A stretch of DNA of 23,135 bases, from the NCBI GenBank assembly GCA_030040475.1, contig JASHTQ010000288.1:1-23135 (forward strand). The letters run 5' to 3'. Made by a program: the position numbers and the translations under genes. This DNA is from Streptosporangiaceae bacterium. Its GTDB lineage: Bacteria > Actinomycetota > Actinomycetes > Streptosporangiales > Streptosporangiaceae. The notes under the pieces were generated by a model. The model saw only the letters and a list, made by a program, of their open reading frames with translations. It had not been told where the DNA came from and searched no databases. Below are positions 1-7,500 of this stretch, one piece after another (position 1 is the first letter of the stretch; each line of letters starts with the position of its first letter).

Positions 1-1
1 G

Positions 2-1423
2 GCGCTGCGCGAGGCGATCGATGCCTTCCTGGGCCGGACGGAGTGGGGCGCGACCGTCAGGAAATGGGCGGACGCGGAACGGTCCAGTTGGGAGGCTGAG
101 TACTGGCAAGCCGCCGAACGCGACCAATTCGACGCGCTAGCCACCGAGGTGGCGGTCACGTATCCCGTTGCCGGTGTTTCCGGGTCCCCGGAAGCCGACG
201 GAGCCGCTTCTGAGGACGGCCCGGTGAACACCCCGTTGCGGGCGTTCGCGGCGGACCCGGCGACGCCCGGGGAACTGGCCGCGCTGGCGTCGGAGTGGGA
301 CTGGCGCATGCGTTTCGGGATCTGGCAGGTGCAGGAGCCGGAGACATCGCCGGGCGTGTGGTGTACCGAGCTGGTTTCCGGTGTGCGCCGGTACGCGCAG
401 TTCCCCGCGGCGGCGCTGGACGGCGCGGCACCATGGGCGGTCTGGCTGGGCGCGCTGGCGCCGGCGGACGGGATCTGGCGCAGCACAGGAAACGGGATCT
501 GGCTCAGTCCCCTCGAAGGCGACGCGGTGGCAGAGTACGCGGACCAGGCGGTGTGGCACGTGCTCGAGGAGTTGTCGGACGTGCCGCGCGACCGGCTCCT
601 CGAGCCCGGTGAGATCAGGTTCGGGCAGGCCGAGCCGTACTGCGTCCGCTGGGAAACCGGCGAGGAGCCAGACCCGGAGTTCGGGGAGGACACCAGCCCT
701 GTCATCGCCCGGCTCACGACCGTGCTGGCTTCCCGGGTCTGGTGGAAGCGGTCGGTGCCGGTGGCGCTGACGAATACTGACGGTGACCCGCTGCTGCTCA
801 TCGACGCGACCGTCACGGTCAGCGGCGACGTGACCGAACGGCTGTCGGCGCGTTCGGACTTCGGGGAGGAAGGAGGCGGCCAGGACGGCCAGCTCGTCTG
901 GTGGGGCGACAAGGTCGACGAGCCCGTCGTGATGCACTTCCACGAAGATGGATCCGCCCACCTGCTGGACCCGGCGCAGGACGCGGAGCGCCTGATACTT
1001 GGCCGGGTAACGCCGACCAGTGGCCGGGTGCGGGTCCAGGTGAACTCACATCGTCGGCTGGCAGGGCTACTGCGGATCCTCGCGGATATCGGCGCGGAGC
1101 CGGAGGTTACCGAGCAGGCACAGTCCGAGCCGTCGCTGGACTTCGCCTGGGGGCCGGTGCCCGATGGCGCCTCGCCGGCACGGGAGTGGGAGGAGGCCTG
1201 GCTAGAACAGCCCGTGGCCGTGCTGGACTTCCGTTCTCCGCGGCACTGCGCGGCGAGCGCCGCCGAGGGCGACACGGAAGAGGCACTCCGGCTGGAGAGC
1301 CTGCTGCGCCAACTCGAATACCAGGCGGGGCTCGCCGCCGCGCGCGGCGAACGACCAATCGACACCGAATGGCTGCGCGCCGAACTCGGCCTCACCGCCC
1401 CGCTCAGCGAACGCCTGCCATAG
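2..1423 (+). CDS. Hypothetical protein with MbcA/ParS-like C-terminal segment, 5' partial
   Basis: The frame is open from the first complete codon in the window to a TAG at 1421-1423, giving 473 visible residues; the real start is upstream of the window, so the GTG at 149 should not be taken as the start. The visible part has a Trp/Glu-rich N-terminal stretch, a long middle with many acidic residues, and a C-terminal segment with the pattern W-x2-P-V-x-V-L-D-x-R-S-P-R, then a helix and R-L-x-S-L-L-R-Q-L-E-Y, ending in WLRAELGL. That ending resembles the C-terminus of actinobacterial proteins annotated as SEC-C or Xre/MbcA/ParS toxin-binding (DUF2384-like). No SEC-C cysteine cluster is visible. 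It converges on hicB. Family placement is by pattern memory only; no catalytic motif is seen and no function is proposed. Confidence 0.8.
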   Translation, partial: ALREAIDAFLGRTEWGATVRKWADAERSSWEAEYWQAAERDQFDALATEVAVTYPVAGVSGSPEADGAASEDGPVNTPLRAFAADPATPGELAALASEWDWRMRFGIWQVQEPETSPGVWCTELVSGVRRYAQFPAAALDGAAPWAVWLGALAPADGIWRSTGNGIWLSPLEGDAVAEYADQAVWHVLEELSDVPRDRLLEPGEIRFGQAEPYCVRWETGEEPDPEFGEDTSPVIARLTTVLASRVWWKRSVPVALTNTDGDPLLLIDATVTVSGDVTERLSARSDFGEEGGGQDGQLVWWGDKVDEPVVMHFHEDGSAHLLDPAQDAERLILGRVTPTSGRVRVQVNSHRRLAGLLRILADIGAEPEVTEQAQSEPSLDFAWGPVPDGASPAREWEEAWLEQPVAVLDFRSPRHCAASAAEGDTEEALRLESLLRQLEYQAGLAAARGERPIDTEWLRAELGLTAPLSERLP

Positions 1424-1438
1424 TCGCGGATCGGGTAT

Positions 1439-1463
1439 CCCGGCCGGCCTCGTCTCAGCCGGG
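1439..1463. terminator. Possible weak bidirectional hairpin between convergent genes
   Basis: CCCGGC (1439-1444) and GCCGGG (1458-1463) can form a 6-bp G+C stem with a 13-nt loop in the 86-bp gap between the upstream CDS and the hicB stop. There is no T tract on either strand, so it is at best a weak or Rho-assisted terminator. Hairpins like this are common by chance in such GC-rich DNA. Confidence 0.2.
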
Positions 1464-1509
1464 CGCGCATACAGCGAGGGCAGTCCCCGGTTCCAGCCGC
1501 CGCCCGCCG

Positions 1510-1935
1510 CTATCCGTCTGTGCCGGTCCTGCGTGCGGCGGAGGATGGGTTCTGGCCGCTTCGCAGCTGGCTGATCCGGCCCTTCGAAACGCCCAGGAGC
1601 ACCGCGGCATCGCCGACCGACAGCTGCGCGGCGAAGCGCCGGAGAAGCTCGGATGTGTCGCTGGCGATCTCGGCGGCGGCAAGCTCCTGCTCGCGGCGGC
1701 GGGCTCGCAGCCTGCCGGCCCGCTCGTCAAGCTGCGGGTCGCCGGTGTGGTAGTCCATCTCCAGGTCCAGGGCTGGTTCCGCGCTGCGAGGAAGATCCTC
1801 CACCATGCCGATGACCTCGCGGACGTTGCGGTCGAGGGCTCGCAAGGTCTTTGCCCAGGTATGCGTGCCGGGCAGCGCGGGCACGTCGGCCATCCACCCG
1901 TCGCCGTCGCGGGTCACTACGACCTGATACGTCAT
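1510..1935 (-). CDS. hicB: HicB-family antitoxin with C-terminal HTH
   Basis: This is the antitoxin partner of HicA. It would bind and neutralise the toxin through its partial RNase-H-like N-terminal domain and repress the operon through its DNA-binding C-terminus. The N-terminus (MTYQVVVTRDGDGWMADVPALPG) has the usual HicB strand pattern of a Tyr/Val-rich strand, D-G-W-x-A and a P-x-L-P-G-x-x-x-x-G/A turn. The C-terminal part has a helix-turn-helix (V-G-D-A-A-V-L-L-G-V-S-K-G-R-I-S-Q-L). I chose the ATG at 1935 rather than an earlier ATG at 1950 because it overlaps the hicA stop as ATGA, which gives translational coupling. The product is 141 residues. The Arg/Glu-rich linker before the HTH is probably helical. 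The two palindromes upstream of hicA are the obvious candidate operators. Confidence 0.88.
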   Translation of the reverse strand: MTYQVVVTRDGDGWMADVPALPGTHTWAKTLRALDRNVREVIGMVEDLPRSAEPALDLEMDYHTGDPQLDERAGRLRARRREQELAAAEIASDTSELLRRFAAQLSVGDAAVLLGVSKGRISQLRSGQNPSSAARRTGTDG

Positions 1936-2162
1936 CGCCCCTTCAGCCATCCCTTGCCGAAAACCGGCTCCAGGTCGCGCTCGATCGCTCGCAACGTACC
2001 GGGCCGTACGTCGCCAGTCTTCCGGGCGACGGTAGTACGGCCAATCGCCTCGGTGCCATCGGCCAAAGTTACCCGCGCCTCGTACTGGCAGTGAGAACCG
2101 CGCTGGCGCAGCAGAACCCCTCCCTTGCGCTCGATGAGCCCCATAAGCTCCCTGGCTGTCAC
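1932..2162 (-). CDS. hicA: HicA-family mRNA interferase toxin
   Basis: This small (76 aa) double-stranded-RNA-binding-fold toxin is expected to cleave mRNA. The N-terminus TARELMGLIERKG followed by R-Q-R-G-S-H-C-Q-Y matches the HicA family. The His of the G-S-H motif is the expected catalytic residue, and the C-terminal R-P-G-T-L-R-A-I-E-R-D-L helix is typical. The gene lies directly upstream of hicB and its TGA overlaps the hicB ATG. The start is uncertain. The GTG at 2162 gives the full family N-terminus but sits only one base after a near-consensus -10 (TATACT). An ATG at 2144 (MGLIERKG) would lie inside the predicted transcript and is preceded by AGGGAG, though with a short 3-nt spacing. 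Confidence 0.87.
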   Translation of the reverse strand: MTARELMGLIERKGGVLLRQRGSHCQYEARVTLADGTEAIGRTTVARKTGDVRPGTLRAIERDLEPVFGKGWLKGR

Positions 2163-2163
2163 C

Positions 2164-2191
2164 AGTATAGTTTAGCGTCTAAACATTTCAA
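2164..2191 (-). promoter_or_regulatory. Predicted hicAB sigma-70-type promoter
   Basis: On the minus strand TTGAAA (2191-2186) and TATACT (2169-2164) are separated by 16 bp, close to the vegetative consensus. This sits in the most A+T-rich stretch of the window: I count 19 G/C in the 60 bases 2161-2220. The spacer is almost exactly filled by one of the two palindromes. Predicted transcription would begin around 2157-2160, just inside or after the GTG currently proposed as the hicA start. Confidence 0.7.
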
Positions 2192-2208
2192 GTGTTTAGA
2201 CACTAAAC
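2170..2208. promoter_or_regulatory. Tandem palindromic operators for HicB (GTTTAG N3 CTAAAC, two copies)
   Basis: Two perfect 15-bp palindromes are present: GTTTAG-CGT-CTAAAC at 2170-2184 and GTTTAG-ACA-CTAAAC at 2194-2208. Their centres are 24 bp apart. The first fills the -35/-10 spacer of the hicA promoter and the second lies just upstream of the -35 box. HicB carries an HTH and the operon starts right here, so autorepression by HicB or the HicAB complex is the simplest reading. The divergent YCII gene could be affected as well. Confidence 0.75.
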
Positions 2209-2282
2209 AAAAATGAGCAACGCGGCATCAGGCCGCGACGCATCCACGCTGCACGGAACCGGCGGGTGGTTAGGCTGGCCGG

Positions 2283-2606
2283 ATGGAGCTGCACGCGGTC
2301 CGGGAACGCCGGGGCGGCCCGTGGGACTGGGCACGCGGCCTGCGCGAGCAGGCAGGCTTCGATGCCCACGCCCGGTTCATGGACGACCTCGTCGAGGCGG
2401 GCTTCATCCTCCTCGGCGGCCCGCTGGAAAGCGACCGCGAGGTCCTGCTCGTCGTCGGCGCCCCCAGCGCCGACGCGATCCGGGAGCGCCTCGCCGCAGA
2501 CCCGTGGCTGCAAGACGGAACGCTCTCGATCGTGAGCATCGAGCGCTGGACCATCCTCCTCGACGGCCTCCATCTGCCGGTTGCCGAGGAGGAACGTCCC
2601 GGCTGA
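2283..2606 (+). CDS. YCII-related (YciI-like) domain protein
   Basis: This is a 107-aa protein that starts ATG (MELHAVRERRGGPWDW) and ends TGA at 2604-2606. The pattern F-D-A-H-A-R-F-M-D-D-L-V-E-A-G-F followed by L-L-G-G-P-L-E and a late S-I-E-R-W-T-I-L-L-D is characteristic of the YCII family, a small ferredoxin-like alpha/beta fold. In this family a conserved His and Asp pair has been suggested to form an active site, but most members have no known reaction. Here H-A-R-F-M-D-D supplies such residues. There is no convincing Shine-Dalgarno sequence before the ATG. It is transcribed away from hicAB. Its link to the rest of the island is unclear and it may be a bystander. Confidence 0.85.
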   Translation: MELHAVRERRGGPWDWARGLREQAGFDAHARFMDDLVEAGFILLGGPLESDREVLLVVGAPSADAIRERLAADPWLQDGTLSIVSIERWTILLDGLHLPVAEEERPG

Positions 2607-2706
2607 CCTCCCGCGCCACCGGGCCGCCGTATCGTCAGTCTTTTCAGCCGAACGAGCCGTGGTACCACTGGACAGGAGACGATCGCGGACCCGGCGCAGA
2701 ACATCA

Positions 2707-3051
2707 GGATCGCTCCGCCACCTGGCCGACTCCGCTCAGCAAGGCAAGACCACCATCCAGGTCGTGCCCTATCGTGCAGGCGCACACGCGGGGACCACCG
2801 GGCCGTTTGTCATCCTGGACTTCCCGGAGCCGACCGACCCTCTCGTCGTGTACGTCGAGACGCTTGCCGGGGACATCTACCTCGAAGAGCGTTCCGACGT
2901 GGAGCGCTATACCCTTGCCTTTGACCGACTGCGGGCCGCTTCCCTGCACCCTGACGACTCAGTGCAGTTGATCGAGAAGGATTCCGATAGACCGAAGCTA
3001 AGGGTCTCGCACGAGACGTGGCGGGTGTTCATCGACGGCCTCCGCGCCTAA
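2707..3051 (+). pseudogene. Remnant of a DUF5753 regulator joined to a DUF397 C-terminus
   Basis: From about 2707 the frame encodes L-R-H-L-A-D then T-T-I-Q-V-V-P-Y-R-A-G-A-H and G-P-F-V-I-L-D-F, followed by V-V-Y-V-E-T-L and Y-L-E-E-R-S-D-V-E-R-Y. This is the standard C-terminal half of the DUF5753 domain of actinomycete Xre-type (Scr1/BldB-associated) regulators. It runs without a break into D-R-P-K-L-R-V-S-H-E-T-W-R-V-F, the end of a DUF397 protein, and stops at TAA 3049-3051. The N-terminal HTH and first half of DUF5753 are missing. A neighbouring frame just upstream reads A-D-P-A-Q-N-I-R, like the sequence expected before L-R-H-L, which suggests a frameshift. I read this as a deletion-fused relic of a regulator and DUF397 gene pair. 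The ATG at 2581 that opens the frame looks accidental. Confidence 0.7.
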
Positions 3052-3120
3052 CATCCCACCGGAGCGGCGGGGCCGGGCGCGCCGAAAGCTTCCGAGCTGG
3101 TTATAGCGGATGGTCGGTCG

Positions 3121-3342
3121 TTAAAGCAGTCCATTGCTGTGTGGTCCCACCTGGGCGAGCAGATGCTCCGGGACGGTAATAACGGATCGTTTTGGATCCC
3201 AGTGGCCGGTGCTACTCTGCGGGCCATCCGTACACCAGTTCCCACTGATGGGCGGGAGGGTGATCTGGTTGACTTCGACGATCCGCCCGGTTGAGGTGCG
3301 GGCACTGCGCTGGATGGTGACGACCCGCTGATCAGGGTCCAT
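3121..3342 (-). CDS. Small hypothetical protein (73 aa) downstream of the HNH gene
   Basis: This ATG-to-TAA frame begins 15 bp after the HNH stop on the same strand. The first 35 or so codons show mostly G/C third bases, as expected for real coding DNA here, while the last 20 are more mixed. The residues include a T-I-Q-R-S-A-R-T-S-T-G-R-I-V-E-V-N stretch and a WCTDG motif. I recognise no domain, signal peptide or membrane segment, and no ribosome binding site is evident. It could be a second cistron of the HNH transcript, a decayed fragment, or chance. Confidence 0.35.
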   Translation of the reverse strand: MDPDQRVVTIQRSARTSTGRIVEVNQITLPPISGNWCTDGPQSSTGHWDPKRSVITVPEHLLAQVGPHSNGLL

Positions 3343-3357
3343 GCGCAGGAATCAAGG

Positions 3358-4332
3358 TTAAGCGACGAAGACTTTGTCGCGGTGCCAGTCGAGATACTTC
3401 TGCCGGGGGCGTTCGGCGTCATCGGGGAGCAGGAGACTGTCCAGCAGCGGCGGGCGGCCGTAGTACTGCCGGGTGAGGTGATCTCCGCGAACCTCGTCGG
3501 CCAGTGGCTGGGCGATATGGATCTTCAGGTCCATACTCACGGTCAGCATTCCGGTGTCGAAGGCAACGTCGTGGCTGGGGCAGGCGGCCAGGCCGTTCCT
3601 GGGGTCCAGGCGCTCGGTGGCCGAGCTGTCCTTCCACGGCTTGATGTGGCCGGCCAGCAGCATCCTCCTGGCCACGCCCGGGGATGGGTTCAAACCGCAG
3701 AAGACACACCGGCGGCCGCAGTTGTTCAGCACGTTCAACGCGAATACGTGCTGTCCTACGCGGGCCGCGGCCAGGATGATCCGCTCGGTATCTTGCTCGG
3801 GCCAGTCACCCTCGGCGGCGCTACGGACAATCTGGTCCCGCAGAGCGCTCTCGAATACCGACATGCCCAGCTCGTCCTGGCCGAGGAGGGCAAACTCGCC
3901 ACCGTCCTCGAGGTCGAGGAAATCTGGCAGGCGACCGCGGTCGATACCTTCGGCACGAGCGGCACGTAGCAGCAGACGGTAGATATCGGTGAAGCGGGCG
4001 CTATCCTCCCGGAGCATGGCCCCAGCCAGGATGTCCCATTTGCCGCCGTGCGAGCGGGAGCCGTCGAGATTGGCCATTTTGGCCAGCACGCTTGAGGGAG
4101 GCCGGGAGAACAGCCTGGCCAGGGTGGGGACTGGCTCGGGCGCCTCGTCAGCGGTGGAACCGCCGAAGCGGCGATGATTCACCAGGAATGAGGTAGCCAG
4201 GCATAGCAGCGTCTCGACCGGCAGGAAAGTGACCTGGCGCCCGGAAGAGACTGGAGAGCGCCGCCTGAGCTCGCGGAATTGCTCCCGCGCCTGACCGGCG
4301 GTCAGGTCCAGGAAATCGGCAAGCTCGGCCAC
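3358..4332 (-). CDS. HNH_2-family endonuclease
   Basis: This 324-aa protein is expected to be a metal-dependent DNA nuclease. The catalytic region lies near residues 205-265: R-R-C-V-F-C-G (C209, C212), A-G-H-I-K-P-W (H229), L-D-P-R-N-G-L (N246) and C-P-S-H-D-V-A-F-D (H254). This is the H-N-H order of the HNH_2 group, and the C-terminal Y-L-D-W-H-R-D-K-V-F tail is also typical. Residues 1-200 are largely helical and contain no domain I can name; the first 60 may be a DNA-binding segment. GTG at 4332 is the only upstream start, because an in-frame TAG lies a few codons before it. The gene follows the two giant helicase genes on the same strand after 190 bp. It may be read from them or from its own promoter. 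A role as a defence nuclease is inference. Confidence 0.88.
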   Translation of the reverse strand: MAELADFLDLTAGQAREQFRELRRRSPVSSGRQVTFLPVETLLCLATSFLVNHRRFGGSTADEAPEPVPTLARLFSRPPSSVLAKMANLDGSRSHGGKWDILAGAMLREDSARFTDIYRLLLRAARAEGIDRGRLPDFLDLEDGGEFALLGQDELGMSVFESALRDQIVRSAAEGDWPEQDTERIILAAARVGQHVFALNVLNNCGRRCVFCGLNPSPGVARRMLLAGHIKPWKDSSATERLDPRNGLAACPSHDVAFDTGMLTVSMDLKIHIAQPLADEVRGDHLTRQYYGRPPLLDSLLLPDDAERPRQKYLDWHRDKVFVA

Positions 4333-4384
4333 ACGGCGAGGCTACACCTGGCCAGCGCGCTGAGGAAGAAGCAGCCTTTTGCAC

Positions 4385-4390
4385 AGTATA
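4385..4390 (-). promoter_or_regulatory. Possible -10 element for the HNH gene
   Basis: TATACT on the minus strand lies 53 bp upstream of the HNH start in a short A+T-richer stretch of the 190-bp gap after the helicase gene. The best -35 candidate, TTGTCG, is 21 bp away, too far for a classical spacer, so this is only suggestive. The rest of the gap (4333-4522) holds no other feature I can support. Confidence 0.3.
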
Positions 4391-4522
4391 TTGTTCGATG
4401 CCGTGCCGAGCCGACAAATCGTTAAGCTGGCTTTTATTGATGAGAGTCAGTGCGCGGATGGCTGGTAGGAATTTCACCTTCCGGCTCCCACAGATCACGC
4501 CGTTGGCAAATCTAGCGCTGGG

Positions 4523-7500
4523 CTAGCGCCATGCGTCGGGTGTTGCCACCAGGCCGTGCCCCGCGGGGACTAGCGGGAAGAGGAAACTGAGCGCGGCCCC
4601 TCTTTGAAGTTCTTCGTGGAAGGGCTGGTTACGGTAACCGCGTAGACATCCATAACAGGAGGTTTCTTCGCCGCAGTCGCAGACTGCGACGCGCGCCAGC
4701 GCCGCATCCAGCACGTCGCCGAACGAACGGGCGATGCGGATGGCACTGCCGGCCCCGCCGGGAACCGTATCGAAGATCACCAGCGAGGTACGTCCGCCCG
4801 GGGTCGGGTACAGAGTGCCGTCGATATCGTCACGGCTGATCTGTAGCCGCTCAGAGACGCCTTCGAGCAGGGCGTAGAGGGTCGACCGCCACTGATCTCT
4901 GGGCGCAAAGGGTGCGGCGAGGGCGTCGAAGGAGATCTCGAGGATGTCCGTCTCATAGCGATGGGCCAGGGACCGGGCTTGGAGAGGACCCGTGCAATCC
5001 TTGTCGCGCAGCAGGTGCGGGTGCTTGGCCGGTGTCTTACCTGCGACGGGAGTTCCCCAGCCGCAGAAATCGCAGATCAGGTATCCGCTCCGGTTCGGTC
5101 CCTCCGAGAGCGCGATGAGCTGGCCCCGCGAAACCGCGCGGGTCGTGGCGGTCCCGCCGTTGGCCAGCGGCCAGGTGGCCACTTCGACTTCCGAGGGCAG
5201 GGACAGGACGTAGGTCGCGCCGTTCCAGCTCCGCCGGGGCGGCGACATCCCCGGGCGCTTGGTATCCCGCTGCGCCACGAAGCCGAATTCGGGCACGCAA
5301 TAGCGGTGCGGAGCCCCGGTCTGCGGCACGCTGCACGAAGGGCAGATCGGGTCGAGCGGTTCATCGCTTTCGCGATAGCCCCCGCATGCCGGGCAGACGG
5401 CGTAGTACTTACCGAGAAGCTCACGATCTGGTAGCCGGTATACGCCTCCGGAGGTCCACTGGAGCCCTCCGGCTACGAGTTCCGCGCCAGGGGCGAACTC
5501 GTAGATAGCCGAGGACAGGTCCCTGGACAGGTCGAGCATGCTGCCGATCCGGCTATCGGCATACTGCGTCCTGAGCTCAACGGTATCGGTGGGGAAACCG
5601 TACTTGGGCAGCACGTTCCGGTTCGCCAGGAAGTTGATCAGGTTCCGCTTCGTCAGCGTGTTGATGGTCCTTTCGTAGCGATCGACCAGGTATCCCTTGC
5701 GCTCGTTCCAGGCTTGCACTCGCCGCTCCTCAAACCCGGCGACGTCCGTGGCGAGCTCGATCCTGATCCGATCGAGCAGGTCGGCGAGCTCTCCGACCCA
5801 GGCCGAGGTCTCCAGGCCGATCTCCGTTTGTACCGATTCAGGCAGGATCCGGGACAGCGATCGCCGGACATCGTCCGGCACCGGGGTAAGGAAGGCCTGC
5901 ACCCGCTGGCTCGGCGGAGCGGTGTCTCCAGGACCCGGCAGGAAGAATTCTCCGGCGAAGCGCCATTCCTCGCCTGTCAGGTCCTTGTAATGCCGGAAGA
6001 AGGCTGCCATGGCCACGGAATGGGCGTGCCGACGGTCGATGCGCTCGTTGGCCAGCGGCACGTAGGGGGCGCGCACTTCACCGGCCACCATGGCCGCGGG
6101 GTCTTGGTACCGGGACAGGTCGTGCGACCGGCGCTGTGCGTACGTCACGACGAGAGCGGCCGAGTCGGTCCGCCGGCCAGCCCGGCCGGCGCGCTGCACG
6201 TAGTTCGCCGTGGTGGGCGGCATGTTCCTGAGCACTACAGACTGCAGCTCGCCGACGTCCACACCTAGCTCGAAGGTGGTTGAGCAGGAAAGAGCGTTGA
6301 TCTCGCCGCGGATGAAGCGCTGCTGGATGCCAGCCGCTTCCGTGCTGGTCAGCTGGCCGGTGTGTTCGCTGGCGCTGAGCGGGACCGGGTTGAGCGAGCG
6401 GTATAGGTGACGGTAGTGCCCGTCGTCCTCGCCGAATTCCGGCACCGAGTAGCTTTCCAGGGTTCCGGTACAGCCCATGGTGGTGCAGACACCGCGGAGC
6501 GACACCGAGGTCAGGCGGCGGCACTGCTGGCAGCGGTACATCATGTCATCCGGCCCGACCGGAGAAAGCCTCAGCCAGGTGTGGTCGACCTGAAAGACCC
6601 GGCCGAGCCGCACGTCTGAGGTGGCGACCAGCCAGCCATCCCGGAGGCCTTCCAGGTAACGCCAGCATCCGTTGAGCACGGTGCGGGGGTCGGCGGGGCT
6701 GCCGAGAGACTTCAGCAACCGGGCCACGTAGTCGAGCCGCCGGTTGACGCCCCGTGTCGGCAGCCAGCTGAGCACCTTGCGTTTCGGCTCGGCCGCTTCG
6801 CCGCGTACGTAAATCGGACCGCGGCGCGGATCGAACTGCTCGTCGCGAGGATCCACTCCCTCGGGCATCGTGATCGCGCCTTGTTGTCGCAGGCTCCGGG
6901 CGAGTTCTCCGAGCAGGTCCCATGATTCCTGGTCGCTCAGCCCCAGCGCTGCGAGCGCACGCGGGAGCCGCCAGCCGGGCTCACCCCCGAGTTCGACCCG
7001 CATGAGGCCCTGACCCTCAAGGGACTGGCGGTCGTCGGTGCTGACAATCTCTGTCATCAGCCACAACGCGGTCTGCCGCTGCCGCTCCTGCCTGCCCTGA
7101 CGCCGCTGGAAGATGTGGGCGACGTCGGCGGCGCGCACGAGATGGTAGGCGACGTCGTCGACGTGGGCGGCCTCATCGGCGGCGGCGCGGGACAAGGCTT
7201 CGACGATGAGGCGCCGGTGCTGGATGCTCTGGTAGCTCGTTTCCAGATAGGGCGCGAAGAAGGCGGCCGCCTGGCGGCTGTCGCTGAATAGCAGCAGCTT
7301 GCGGCCCTGTCCGGGCTGGTCCGCCTCCGCTGCGTCATCGGCGGCCGGAAGCGCCTGGTAGAGGGCCGTCGTGATGACGGAGGCGGCGGCGTCTCCGCCG
7401 GTCTCGAACTGCCGGACCATCGCGGCGCCACGCGCTCCGCAGGCCAGGCATCCAGAGACGGTGTCCTGGGCGGTGGAAAGCCGCCGCACTGGCCACAGCA

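Noticed and set aside
901..2094. 397-codon plus-strand frame crossing the 3' end of the first gene and hicB
   Set aside because: It spans two well-supported genes in other frames, has an Arg/Gly/Pro-rich translation and no domain.
2219..2236. CGCGGC-ATCAG-GCCGCG hairpin downstream of the operators
   Set aside because: The stem is only 6 bp with no T tract in the right place. It is probably chance in GC-rich DNA.
2213..2971. 252-codon plus-strand frame starting next to the operators
   Set aside because: It overlaps the YCII gene in another frame, and its translation is low-complexity Arg/Pro/Gly. The YCII and DUF5753 frames are the meaningful ones.
4511..4525. CTAGC-GCTGG-GCTAG inverted repeat at the DUF1998 helicase stop
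   Set aside because: A 5-bp stem overlapping the stop codon, without a T run, is too weak to call a terminator.
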